A stretch of DNA of 64,000 nucleotides. Source: Chloroflexota bacterium (GTDB lineage Bacteria; Chloroflexota; Anaerolineae; Promineifilales; Promineifilaceae). The DNA lies in assembly GCA_014584575.1 (NCBI GenBank), contig JACTMP010000026.1:62001-126000 (forward strand). Reading direction: 5' to 3'. Position numbers and translations under genes: made by a program. Below the pieces are notes generated by a model that saw nothing but the letters and a program-made list of their open reading frames with translations, made no database searches and had not been told where the DNA came from. Below, in pieces: positions 43,329 to 52,334 of the stretch. The number at the start of each line of letters is the position of its first letter. Position 1 is the first letter of the stretch.

Positions 43329-44834
43329 CTACTCACCGCGATAATGGACGAAAATATCGGTCGCTTCATTGGTATCATTGGGGACTAAATTACTGGCATC
43401 AGAGGCAAATACCACGTAACGGCCGTTGGCCGAAATGGAAGGATGGGAGGAAGGGCTATTCCCTTGCGTCCCATCAGAAGCAACCGAAATGCGGCTGGTT
43501 TGTCCCGTGACCCGGTCATGGACGAAAACATCCTCCAGGCCATTGCTGTCGCCGGGAACCAGGTTGCTGGCGCCAGATTGAAAGAGTACGTAACGGCCGT
43601 CAGCCGAAATGAAGGCAGAGAGGGACCCACCATTCCCCTGCATCCCGTCTGAGGCTACAGAGACCCGGCTTGTCTCCCATGTCTCCCGGTCAAAAACGAA
43701 GACATCAAAGTCGTTATTGGTATCGCCAGGGATAAGGCCACTGGTCCGAGAGGCATAAGTCACATAACGCCCATCGGCTGAAATGGAAACAGATTGGGCT
43801 GACACCATACCCTGTATGCCATTGAAACTTATCGAGATAAGGCTGGTCTGCCCCGTCTCCCGATCATGGACGAAAACATCATTTGTGCCCTCAAAGGTGC
43901 CGGGAACCAGATTGCTGGCCGAAGAGGAGAAGGCCACATAACGGCCGTCGGCAGAAATGGCCGGCAAGCGGGACTCGTTGTTACCCTGCGTTCCATCTGA
44001 AGCAACGGAGACGCGGCTGGTCTGCCCCGTTTGCCGGTCATGGACAAAGATATCCCAGTTATCATTGGTATCATCGGGGACCAGGTTAACAGCGCCGGAC
44101 ATGAAGGCCACGTGACGGGCGTCGGCTGAAATAGAAGGAGCCCACGGCCAGGATATACCCTCCTCTTGCGTCCCATCTGAAGCAACGGAAACACGGCTGG
44201 TCTGCCCCGTCTCCCGGTCATGGACGAAGACATCATAAGCGCCATTGGTATCGTTGGGGACCAGGTTGCTGGCAAAAGAGCCAAAGGCTATATAACGGCC
44301 GTCGGCGGAAATAGAAGGAAATCCAGAGGCATCATTTCCTTCCGTCCCATCTGAAGACAGCGAGACGCGGCTGGTTTGCCCTGTCTCCCGGTCATGGACG
44401 AAGACATCATCCGTGCCATTGGTGTCAACGGGAACCAGGTTGCTGGCCTGAGATTGGAAAGCTACATAACGGCCGTCGGCCGAAATAGAGGCATTGAAAG
44501 AACTATTATTCGCCTGTGTGCCATCTGAAGCCACGGAGACGCGGCTGGTTGTGCCGGGGGGGGGTGGGGTTGGCGATGGTGTATCCGTCGGCTCTGGTGT
44601 GTCCGTCAGCATTGGCGTATAGGTTGGTGTCGGCGTACCGGTAGGGGCGGATGTATGGGTGTTAGTGGGAACAATTGTGTCGGTGGGCGGGGGCGTGGGG
44701 GTAGACTGAGCAACGGCCGTAGGCGGGGCATCAGCCTCAGCCAAAGCAGTGGCCGGGCTTGTTGGCGCTGCTGGTTGGCCCGCCTGGCAGCCAAGCAATA
44801 AAAGCAATGTAACCAGGCTAATGATTCTGACCAT
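43329..44834 (-). CDS. Lipoprotein with seven-fold beta-propeller repeats
   Basis: A 501-residue lipoprotein. The signal VTLLLLLGC ends in the acylated Cys, then comes a TPTPPPTDT linker. The rest is about seven copies of a 52-residue repeat of the form ISADGRYVAFxSxASNLVP, DTNGxxDVFVHDRETGQTSRVS, ASDGTQGN, ideal for a seven-bladed propeller (TolB/PD40 type). The near-identity of the repeats points to recent internal expansion. GGAGG upstream of ATG 44834 decides the start. The many GR pairs are encoded by in-frame ACGGCCGT. It probably binds a ligand or protein at the surface. Confidence 0.87.
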   Translation of the reverse strand: MVRIISLVTLLLLLGCQAGQPAAPTSPATALAEADAPPTAVAQSTPTPPPTDTIVPTNTHTSAPTGTPTPTYTPMLTDTPEPTDTPSPTPPPPGTTSRVSVASDGTQANNSSFNASISADGRYVAFQSQASNLVPVDTNGTDDVFVHDRETGQTSRVSLSSDGTEGNDASGFPSISADGRYIAFGSFASNLVPNDTNGAYDVFVHDRETGQTSRVSVASDGTQEEGISWPWAPSISADARHVAFMSGAVNLVPDDTNDNWDIFVHDRQTGQTSRVSVASDGTQGNNESRLPAISADGRYVAFSSSASNLVPGTFEGTNDVFVHDRETGQTSLISISFNGIQGMVSAQSVSISADGRYVTYASRTSGLIPGDTNNDFDVFVFDRETWETSRVSVASDGMQGNGGSLSAFISADGRYVLFQSGASNLVPGDSNGLEDVFVHDRVTGQTSRISVASDGTQGNSPSSHPSISANGRYVVFASDASNLVPNDTNEATDIFVHYRGE

Positions 44835-44981
44835 AGCTGAACCTCCATTTTCTCCATCCGCCATACTTTTGAGAGCTGTTGACCCAGAGGGGTTTGACGC
44901 AATTCGGCCGTTACCTTAAAACTTGGCGACACATCCCTCAGCGCAAGTTCATTCAATGTAGCCGCACCTGTACAATGATAT

Positions 44982-46475
44982 TCACGGTTTGCGGATGAAA
45001 GGTAAGAAGATAGGATGAGCGTAGCGAATATGTATGCCCTCATCTGGATCCGCAGAGTAGATAATGGTGATCGTATCCACTTCGCCAGGCGTGATTGAGC
45101 CGGGAAGTGTAGCCCTGGTTAAACCTCCTATTTCATCGTAAGCGAATACGTCAAGCGTGTACGCGCCATTATCGCGGCCAATGATTTCTACGGTATAGCT
45201 GCCGTCCATTGGCAAGGGGAGATTAAACATTTTTATAGGATGGTCATCCAGGCCACCTGTTTCATCATCACTGGCAAGCTGCTCCAATAAATAAGATGAG
45301 TCCAGAATCTCGCTGTGAATTTCACCCGTGCGTACGTCAATACCAGTACGACGACCCAACGGGTCTGTTATCAGTAATTCTGCTGGCGAACCCAGAGCAA
45401 GGGTGATAGACGAGCGCGGTGTCGGTGCAGCTTGGGCTTCTGCCCAATACATATGTGTATACTGGTTTTGATAACGCGATAGCAAAGTCGTGAGAGGGCT
45501 GGTATAGGGATCAGCGTTACAACCCCCAGGATCGTGGATGTACCAGGTTTGTACGCCAGATTGCATTGTTTCCCCTACGGCTAACACGAAATGATTGCCG
45601 TTGTTGACCCGAAGCATGACGGGAATTCCGGCGGACAATAATTGATGTAATCTTTGGTCGTTGCGCCCCTCTACTCGAACCGGTGACAGTCTTAACGGTG
45701 TCTCGCCCCAATACTCATTGGCATATTGCACCACCTTGTTATAAACCACCCCTCTAACTATGTAGCCTTCATGCTCTCTCAACCAGTTGTTGAGTTCGCG
45801 GGGATTGGAATGTTTGCCATAAGCAGCCCCATAATAATCCAGCATCATTGCCCAGGCAGTCAGATTGCATCCCCACCGGCAGATAATATCGGACTCATCA
45901 GTGGTACGGGGATCACCATAGCGATCTTCTCCCCAACCGGCCGTTATCACTACTGGAACAGAGTATTGTGAGAAAGGCTTTACACCCATAGCGATAGCAG
46001 GCGGCTCACCTGGCGATAACAACTCCACACGCAGGGCACCGCTGTTGTCGGCATAGCAACAGCCGCCATCCTGTATGCGAAAGGTGGCTGGCGCTCCTGT
46101 GCCTACCACCTGTACAGTATAAATATGGTCAGGACTATACTGCGGAATATGAGGAATAGAGCCATTGATTGTCAAATAGACGTAACCAGTATGAACATTA
46201 TGAAAGTGATCATCGGTCATAAAGCGAGCATCGGCCCAACGGGTGTAATCAGGAGCGCCTCCCGGACAAACAACCGGACCACAGCCTCCCCACACAAACA
46301 TACCGGAAATTCTAAACGTGTAAGTCTGCCCTTGTATGAGGCTTGCAGCCGTGCTGACCTGATTGCCATTGGCTGGTACATACAATACCTCAATGCTTTC
46401 CGGGGCGGCAGCGGCAGGCGGCATCACGGATAGAGTAACGATCAGTAACGAAAGGAGAAAAAAGCCAGTTTTCAT
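44982..46475 (-). CDS. Secreted C39-like cysteine peptidase family protein
   Basis: A 497-residue exported protein with a signal peptide (cut near AAAAPES). A central papain-like domain has the Cys in CRWGCNLTAWAMMLDYYG, the His in NNGNHFVLAVGE and an Asp in WYIHDPGG, the C39-like peptidase triad. Beta-rich regions flank it on both sides. The C-terminus ends HPIFLPFIRKP, a variant of the YLPLV-R ending of neighbours. It may mature or degrade surface peptides. No exact ACGGCCGT occurs across this gene, in contrast with nearly all flanking DNA. Confidence 0.82.
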   Translation of the reverse strand: MKTGFFLLSLLIVTLSVMPPAAAAPESIEVLYVPANGNQVSTAASLIQGQTYTFRISGMFVWGGCGPVVCPGGAPDYTRWADARFMTDDHFHNVHTGYVYLTINGSIPHIPQYSPDHIYTVQVVGTGAPATFRIQDGGCCYADNSGALRVELLSPGEPPAIAMGVKPFSQYSVPVVITAGWGEDRYGDPRTTDESDIICRWGCNLTAWAMMLDYYGAAYGKHSNPRELNNWLREHEGYIVRGVVYNKVVQYANEYWGETPLRLSPVRVEGRNDQRLHQLLSAGIPVMLRVNNGNHFVLAVGETMQSGVQTWYIHDPGGCNADPYTSPLTTLLSRYQNQYTHMYWAEAQAAPTPRSSITLALGSPAELLITDPLGRRTGIDVRTGEIHSEILDSSYLLEQLASDDETGGLDDHPIKMFNLPLPMDGSYTVEIIGRDNGAYTLDVFAYDEIGGLTRATLPGSITPGEVDTITIIYSADPDEGIHIRYAHPIFLPFIRKP

Positions 46476-46517
46476 AGCAGCACCCTGAAGTCTCTGTGAA
46501 TTTGTCTGGATAATTCA

Positions 46518-46548
46518 GACATCCGATTTCTCCAAGAAACCGGATGTC
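46518..46548. repeat. Small hairpin, CCGATTTCT family (copy 2)
   Basis: GACATCCGATTTCT (46518-46531) with AAGAAACCGGATGTC (46534-46548), one mismatch, shortly after the stop of the duplicated gene at 46568. Confidence 0.6.
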
Positions 46549-46567
46549 TCTTTCCCAAAAGCACAAG

Positions 46568-48129
46568 CTACTCTCTGACCACCAGCGGCAGGTAGGTGAT
46601 CTGTACCCCCCCTTCATTGGTTACATTCACCAGAATATCTTGCGTATACTCCTGGTAAACAATGTGAATGGTGTAGGTACCTATACCCGGCAGCAAAATC
46701 CGGTAATCGCCCGGCTCTTGCGCATTAGCCACCTCCACCCCATTCAGGTAAACTTGGCCCGGATACAGCACCGTAATATAAATCCCACTCACAAATGCCC
46801 GCGGAATCGGCTCCTCCGACGCCGGATAAATATCATCCACCCGGAATCCCCAATCTTGGTACGTGGGACTTGTAGTTAATTTAACCTTGACTATACGCCC
46901 TGGGACATAATCCGACCAGACATCTGTTAAATGGGTGTTTTGAGAAAATGTTTGAATGATCGTGTCGTTCGCATCTAATACTTGAATCGTATCTGAATGC
47001 CAGAGATCAATCCGGCTAAAGTGAATTTTGCTGGATATTGCATTGACGTTTGGATTCACAATAGGATTGTGCCAATCCAGGATTGGTGACAGAATCTACA
47101 ATCGCATCTACTCGAAAACCCCAATCCTGGTACGTGGGACTTGTAGTTAATTTAACCTTGACTATACGCCCTGGGACATAATCCGACCAAACATCTGTCA
47201 TATGGGTGTTCTCAAAAAACGTTTGAATGACTATATCGTTCGCATCTAATACTTGAATCGTATCTGAATGCCAGAGATCAATCCGGCTAAAGTGAATTTT
47301 GCTGGATATTGCATTGACGTTTGGATTCACAATAATGGTCGGATTCTGCGAGAGCAACAGGGAAGGTGGGTGGGGGGTCGGGAGTGCCGGGGGAGGCGGT
47401 TTGGATGGCGTCTATGTTGTAGCCCCAGCGTTGCCCGGAACCATCGCTAACATGGCGGAGTTTGATCACCGCGCCGGGTACGGCTTTCGAGGTAAATCCT
47501 GATGGGTGGCTTCCGGTGATCCACTGGTAAGGATTGTCGTCGGCGTCCATGATGATGAGATAATCTACGTCCTGTTCCAGTTCGATGCGGTCAAAATGGA
47601 GGCGGGTGCCGGCCGGGCTGGGCGCCGGATTGAGAAAAGTGCGAACATCGTTGTAATTGTTGGGATAGGGGTGGGGGCTGTAGGCAATGGTGGTGTAATT
47701 CAGATACTCAATTTGCTCGACGGCAAAACCCCAGAAACGGCCGCTGCCATCACTCTTCAACACAATCTTGATCAGCGACCCTGGCACCACGTCTGACCAC
47801 ATCCCATTCGGTGCGCTGGTCGTGATTTCCTGAATCAGCGTGTCATTCTGGTCGCGGATTTCGATTTTGTCTACCGTGTTTTCCAACTCAATGCGGCTAA
47901 AGTAAATACGGGCGGCGTTTTGGCCGCTGTTATTGTTGATTACCCAATAGGTATCTTCGTTATTGGCGTAGGGATGTTCACTCTCCACAATAGGGGTGTT
48001 GGGCACGGCCGTAGACTGCGCCTGAATACGCCCGCTATAGGCCAGCGCCAGCCAGACGGCCGTCAACACCACTCCCATAACCACGACCGCCAGCCGCGAA
48101 AATTTTGCTAATTGCTTGCCAGTAATCAT
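46568..48129 (-). pseudogene. Frameshifted, internally duplicated surface-protein gene
   Basis: GGAGGTCAAG before ATG 48129 starts a signal-anchored protein made of repeated beta modules of about 80 residues (SRIELENTVDKIEIRDQNDTL, FDRIELEQDVDYLIIMDADD). After about 265 residues the frame fails inside the third module; the proper frame resumes as IVNPNVNAISSKIHFSR (open 47357-47016), fails again at the same point of the next module, and resumes again (open to 46568), ending ITYLPLVVRE. The DNA of 46848-47063 and 47117-47334 is nearly identical, so a module was duplicated together with its frame defect. Either a decaying gene, an assembly error, or frame-switching. Confidence 0.65.
46848..47334. 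repeat. Direct tandem duplication of about 216 bp
   Basis: 46848-47063 and 47117-47334 differ at only a handful of positions and are separated by about 53 bases. The unit encodes one beta module of the disrupted surface protein. The low divergence implies a recent event. Confidence 0.85.
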
Positions 48130-48219
48130 CTTGACCTCCTGCCACTGGATACAATTCAGAAAACACTACACAACAATTGAAATATCTCCCACAGGCAGTA
48201 TACTGAGGGCGGCACGGCC

Positions 48220-49779
48220 GTGTATACAATTTTCGGACATCTATCGGACAGGAATGAGACGGCCGTGCCACCACAAAAAGTAGTGAAACCGGAAACAATC
48301 ACCCCCACCTTGGTTGAGGAAATGCTGATTGCCTGGCGTTATACCCGTCAGGTGCCATCGCTTGATCTGGCGCTTCTGAGCCGTACTGCTCGCCCACCTG
48401 ACGAACCGGCCCAGCCCACTTTGCGCCATGTGGTAGCGGCCCTGGTTGAGCATCAATTACAACAGCAGCGGCAGATGGCCGGGGTCGCGCTGATGGCGCC
48501 GGCCTCAAAAGAAGCCGCTTACAAGACGCTGGCGGCCGACTTCCAGACCCATCAGGCAGCATTGATGGCCTGGAGCGCACTTTATTTCCGCTACCTGTCG
48601 CCGGTTGCCTTGAGCGTGGCCGAGCTGGCCACAGCCGCTTCCCTCAGCACCCGCCACTTCCGGCGGCACGTTGACCACGGCATCCGGCAGTTAACGACAT
48701 TACTGCGCCAGGAAGAAGAGGCGGCGCAGCAGCAACAGCAGCAGTGGCGCTTGCAGCGTTTCCTGCCGTCGCCAGACTTCGCCCGACTTTTTGGCGCCGA
48801 AGCGGTGGTAGCGGACATTGTCGCCCGTCTGGCCAGGGAAGACGGCCCCCGTTTTGTCAGCATTGAAGGTTTGGGCGGCATTGGCAAAACGGCCGTAGCC
48901 CAGGCCGCCGCCCACCACTTTGCCCAGACCAATGCCTGGCTGGAAATCCTCTGGATTAGCGCCCGCCAGGAACGCCTGACCACCCAATGGCAATTTGAAA
49001 ATATAGCCGACGCCAGCCAATCGCTCGAAGACGTTGTCACCCGCCTAGCCCACCAGTTGGGCCAGGATCAGCTGGCCGGTTTGCCCGCCACCGACAAATT
49101 GAGCCGTCTGCAACCCATCCTGGCCGCCCGCCCCCACCTGATCATCATTGATAACCTGGAAACATTGAGCGATACCGAGGCGCTGCTGCCTGCCCTTTTC
49201 CCCCTGGCCGGTTCCACCCGTTTCCTGCTCACCAGCCGCCACAGTTTGCGCGAGGTCGGCTTTGTCCACGTGCTGCCCCTGTCCGAACTTTCCTTCGCCG
49301 CCAGCCAGACGCTAATAACCAGCGAACTGGAACGGCACGGGCAAACCACCACCCTCTCGCCCGCCGAAATGGAGACCATTTACCAGGCCATCGGCGGGCT
49401 GCCGCTGGCGCTCAAATTGACGGCCGCGCAACTGGGCGATTTGCCGCTGGCCCACATTTTGCAGGGTATCCAGTTAGCCCGCCGCCAGGGGCCGGAACGC
49501 ATGTATGATTTCATTTATGGCCACACCTGGCGACTGCTCACGGACACAGCCCGCCACCTGCTGCTGACCATGCTGCTCGTGTCGCCTGATGGCGAAGATG
49601 TTTCCTGGATGAAGTTGATGAGCAATTTGCCCCTGGCCGACTTTGACCAGGCATTGATGCAGTTGCGCCGCTATTCCCTGCTGGAAAAAGCCGGCAGCCT
49701 GGCTGCGCCCCGCTACCGCCTGCACCGGCTGACAGCCACCTTCTTGCAGACGGAACTGCTGCTGCGGTGGAATAGTTGA
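48220..49779 (+). CDS. STAND-type (NB-ARC-like) ATPase
   Basis: A 519-residue P-loop ATPase. An N-terminal helical part contains a helix-turn-helix-like stretch (LSVAELATAASLSTRHFRRHV, about 130-150) and a Gln-rich linker. The NTPase has the Walker A GLGGIGKTAVAQ (about 217-228), Walker B HLIIIDNLETL and sensor RFLLTSRHSL, then the GxP-type IGGLPLALKL and a winged-helix region. This is the NB-ARC/STAND architecture of apoptosis, regulatory and anti-phage proteins, but the usual sensor repeats are missing from this chain and lie in the next gene. The GTG start at 48220 is uncertain; an in-frame ATG near 48322 is possible. Confidence 0.85.
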   Translation: MYTIFGHLSDRNETAVPPQKVVKPETITPTLVEEMLIAWRYTRQVPSLDLALLSRTARPPDEPAQPTLRHVVAALVEHQLQQQRQMAGVALMAPASKEAAYKTLAADFQTHQAALMAWSALYFRYLSPVALSVAELATAASLSTRHFRRHVDHGIRQLTTLLRQEEEAAQQQQQQWRLQRFLPSPDFARLFGAEAVVADIVARLAREDGPRFVSIEGLGGIGKTAVAQAAAHHFAQTNAWLEILWISARQERLTTQWQFENIADASQSLEDVVTRLAHQLGQDQLAGLPATDKLSRLQPILAARPHLIIIDNLETLSDTEALLPALFPLAGSTRFLLTSRHSLREVGFVHVLPLSELSFAASQTLITSELERHGQTTTLSPAEMETIYQAIGGLPLALKLTAAQLGDLPLAHILQGIQLARRQGPERMYDFIYGHTWRLLTDTARHLLLTMLLVSPDGEDVSWMKLMSNLPLADFDQALMQLRRYSLLEKAGSLAAPRYRLHRLTATFLQTELLLRWNS

Positions 49780-49784
49780 CAGAG

Positions 49785-49817
49785 AGGTGCAACGCACTTG
49801 TTAAGTGCGTTGCACCT
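49785..49817. repeat. Perfect 15-base hairpin between the ATPase and TPR genes
   Basis: AGGTGCAACGCACTT-gtt-AAGTGCGTTGCACCT, starting 6 bases after the ATPase stop and ending 13 bases before the TPR protein's ATG. It could set the ratio of the two products. Confidence 0.7.
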
Positions 49818-49829
49818 GAATGCCATAAC

Positions 49830-51407
49830 ATGAACCTGACGCCCGCTTTTGCCCTCGACGAACGGCAGCGCTGGACGGAAGCGTTTGCCAGCCACCTGGC
49901 CGACCGGCTGCACTGGCTGGCCGCCTACGCCCAGGAACACCGGCCCAAACCGGCTCTTTTACGGCCGTATGCCGACAGTTTTATCACTCTCATCCGGCAG
50001 GCCCGGCAATTTCCGGCGCTGGCACGGCCGTGTCTCAACCTCATCCTGTCGTTACACCCCCTACCCGAACGGTGGGGGCATTGGACGGCCTGGGAGGAGG
50101 TGTTGCGGGAAGGCGCGGCGCTGGCCGGCCAACACGGCTGGCCGGCCGAACAGGCGGAACTGCTGGCGCATCAGGCGCAGTTGCTCGGCTCTTGCAGCCG
50201 CCACGACCAGGCGGCGGACGTGGCCCGGCGCGCCATACCTTTGGCTCAACAGTCAGGGCTGGTACGGCCGTTGGCCCTATCCGGCGCCGCCCTGGCCAAC
50301 GCCCTGGGGGTCATGGGCCAGGTGGCCGCCGCTGAGACTTTATTGGAGGAGTTACTGGCGCAAACGGCCGTTCTCCGCCCCACCGCCGCCCCGTCCGACT
50401 TTGACGCCGCCATGCTGTCTCTGGAAAACAGCCAGGCGCTCCTGCTACGGCAGCAGGGGCGCCCGGCTGAAGCCATCGCCGCTGTGCAGCGCATGGTAAA
50501 GCGCGTCCAGGGCAAACCGCACATTTCCCCTTACCAGGTGGGCGACGCCTACGTGGATCAGGCAACGATGTTATGGGCGGGTGGGGATTACCAGACGGCC
50601 GTACGCGCCCTGCAAACCGCCATCCATCTCTTTGAACAGGTGCAGGACACTGCCGCCGCCACCTTCGCCAGGGGCAATTTAGGGCTGGTCTATTGGAGCA
50701 TGGCCCGCTACGACCTGGCCGAACAATACATGACCCAATGCGCCACCTACTGCGAAGAACACAACGCCCAATGGCGGCTCATCAACGAAGTCGGCAATCT
50801 GGTAGTCGTTTACCTGGGGCAGGGGAAACTGGCGCAGGCACAGCAGTACGTGGAACGGCACCTGGATCTGGCGCGTCGCTACGGCCATACCCGTGAAGAA
50901 AGCCGGGCGCGGCTGAACCGGGGCGCTGTTCTCGTTTATCTGGGCGATTACGCCGCCGCCCGCCAGGAGTTGGAAGAAAGTCTGGCGCTTGTTACCAGCG
51001 AGGGACGGCAGGAGTTGATTGCGGCCGTGCAAACCGACCTGAGCCTCTGTTATGCCGGTCTTGGCGATTTGCAGACGGCGCAGCAATTTGCTATGAGCGC
51101 CCACACCATGGCGGAGCAGATGAGTTTCCCCGGTCTGACCATCATCACCCTGCGCGCCCTGGCCCGGTTTGGCGCGCCAGAAACGCGCCGCGCCCATTTG
51201 CACAGCGCCCTATCCCTGGCGCAGCGCCATGACCGGCCGTTTGACGAGGCTGCCTGTCTATTCTCGCTGGCTGGTTTATCTACAACCAGAAATGAACGAA
51301 TCACTTGCTGGCAACAAGCCACGTACCTGTTAGAGTCAATGGGGGCTACCACCTGGCTGGCCGGACACACAGCGGACGCTCCCCCATTCCTGGCGCTTAT
51401 GCTTTAG
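49830..51407 (+). CDS. Tetratricopeptide-repeat protein, partner of the STAND ATPase
   Basis: A 525-residue all-helical protein with many TPR units, for example GDAYVDQATMLWAGGDYQTAVRALQTAIHLFEQ, then AATFARGNLGLVYWSMARYDLAEQYM and RARLNRGAVLVYLGDYAAARQELEESLAL. TPR arrays serve as sensor or docking domains, normally fused to the C-terminus of NB-ARC ATPases. Here it is a separate chain directly downstream, suggesting a two-component STAND complex. A TTG at 49776 overlapping the ATPase stop would add 18 residues encoded by the hairpin, so ATG 49830 is preferred. Confidence 0.85.
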   Translation: MNLTPAFALDERQRWTEAFASHLADRLHWLAAYAQEHRPKPALLRPYADSFITLIRQARQFPALARPCLNLILSLHPLPERWGHWTAWEEVLREGAALAGQHGWPAEQAELLAHQAQLLGSCSRHDQAADVARRAIPLAQQSGLVRPLALSGAALANALGVMGQVAAAETLLEELLAQTAVLRPTAAPSDFDAAMLSLENSQALLLRQQGRPAEAIAAVQRMVKRVQGKPHISPYQVGDAYVDQATMLWAGGDYQTAVRALQTAIHLFEQVQDTAAATFARGNLGLVYWSMARYDLAEQYMTQCATYCEEHNAQWRLINEVGNLVVVYLGQGKLAQAQQYVERHLDLARRYGHTREESRARLNRGAVLVYLGDYAAARQELEESLALVTSEGRQELIAAVQTDLSLCYAGLGDLQTAQQFAMSAHTMAEQMSFPGLTIITLRALARFGAPETRRAHLHSALSLAQRHDRPFDEAACLFSLAGLSTTRNERITCWQQATYLLESMGATTWLAGHTADAPPFLALML

Positions 51408-51456
51408 TGATCGGTACCCCATGTACGCAATTCAATGCCATCACCGTCACAGGCAA

Positions 51457-51654
51457 TCATGTCCCCCCTACCTCTGGCTGCCACAACCGCACACATTCCC
51501 GGCAAACATTCTCCACCCCCACTTGCTTCAAACGGGCATGGGCACGGCCGTCGCGGATGGGCTGCCCACAGCGGGCTGCCGTCGCACGGCGGCTGTGCTC
51601 CACAATATGCCAGACATCACCGGTGAGCAAGACGATGGGGTTGGGTTCTTCCAT
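51457..51654 (-). CDS. Small hypothetical protein downstream of msrA
   Basis: A 65-residue frame starting 20 bases after the msrA stop, with a protein-like composition (MEEPNPIVLLTGDVWHIVEH) and a CGQP...CRECVRLWQ Cys pattern that could bind a metal. The frame stays open and protein-like upstream of the ATG into the end of msrA, so it might begin earlier on a rare codon. Family unknown. Confidence 0.35.
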   Translation of the reverse strand: MEEPNPIVLLTGDVWHIVEHSRRATAARCGQPIRDGRAHARLKQVGVENVCRECVRLWQPEVGGT

Positions 51655-51674
51655 CAGCCACTCGTATTCTCCAT

Positions 51675-52226
51675 CTAAACGCCCGCCTTCAACCTCGCCT
51701 GAAACGATTTGCGGAACTTTTGCACTTTGGGGTTCACTACCACCATGCAGTAGGGTTGGTACGGGTTCTCATTGAAGTAATTCTGGTGGTAATCCTCCGC
51801 CGGGTAAAAAATATCCAACGGCACAATTTCCGTTACAATCTGGTTGGCGTACAGGTCAGAGTCATCTATAGCGGCCAGGGACGCCGCCGCGCTCCGTTGT
51901 TGTTTCTCATTGTGCGTCAGAATAATGGAACGATACTGTGGGCCTACATCATTGCCCTGCCGGTTGTGGGTGGTGGGGTCGTGAATGTGCCAGAAAATCT
52001 CCAGCAGCGTTTCATAGGAAATAATAGCGGGGTCATAACTGATTTGCACCACCTCCGCGTGGCCGGTTGTGCCCGCGCAGACTGCTTTGTAACTGGGGTT
52101 AGGTACATGCCCGCCAGCGTAACCGGATACTACCTGCTCTACACCGGCTACATCCTGATATACCGCTTCCAGACACCAGAAGCAGCCCCCGCCCAACGTC
52201 GCTTTTTCTAACTGTGCCATGATCAT
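51675..52226 (-). CDS. msrA: Peptide methionine sulfoxide reductase A
   Basis: A 183-residue enzyme that repairs methionine-S-sulfoxide in proteins. The catalytic Cys is in GGGCFWCLEAVYQ; GYAGGHVPNPSYKAVCAGTTGHAEVVQI and FWHIHDPTTHNRQGNDVGPQYRS are fully conserved family blocks. A resolving Cys near the C-terminus may be PYCMVVV. AAAGGAC lies just ahead of the start; ATG 52220 is an alternative two codons in. Confidence 0.97.
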   Translation of the reverse strand: MIMAQLEKATLGGGCFWCLEAVYQDVAGVEQVVSGYAGGHVPNPSYKAVCAGTTGHAEVVQISYDPAIISYETLLEIFWHIHDPTTHNRQGNDVGPQYRSIILTHNEKQQRSAAASLAAIDDSDLYANQIVTEIVPLDIFYPAEDYHQNYFNENPYQPYCMVVVNPKVQKFRKSFQARLKAGV

Positions 52227-52301
52227 TGTCCTTTTTTCACAGGTTTATCGGATTGTATAGCTTAGAGGGGGCGACTGGTGGAATTCTTTCGCGGTCATTA
52301 G

Positions 52302-52330
52302 ATTGGTTCAATCTACAAGATTGAACCAAT
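52302..52330. repeat. Hairpin, GATTGGTTCAA family (copy 2)
   Basis: ATTGGTTCAATCT-aca-AGATTGAACCAAT, a 13-base perfect stem between msrA and the BKACE gene. It shares its core with 34378-34408. Confidence 0.7.
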
Positions 52331-52334
52331 TTGT

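Noticed and set aside
51305..51775. Plus-strand open frame overlapping the end of the TPR gene and msrA
   Set aside because: It crosses the end of one real gene and the antisense of another, with no ribosome binding site and unnatural composition.
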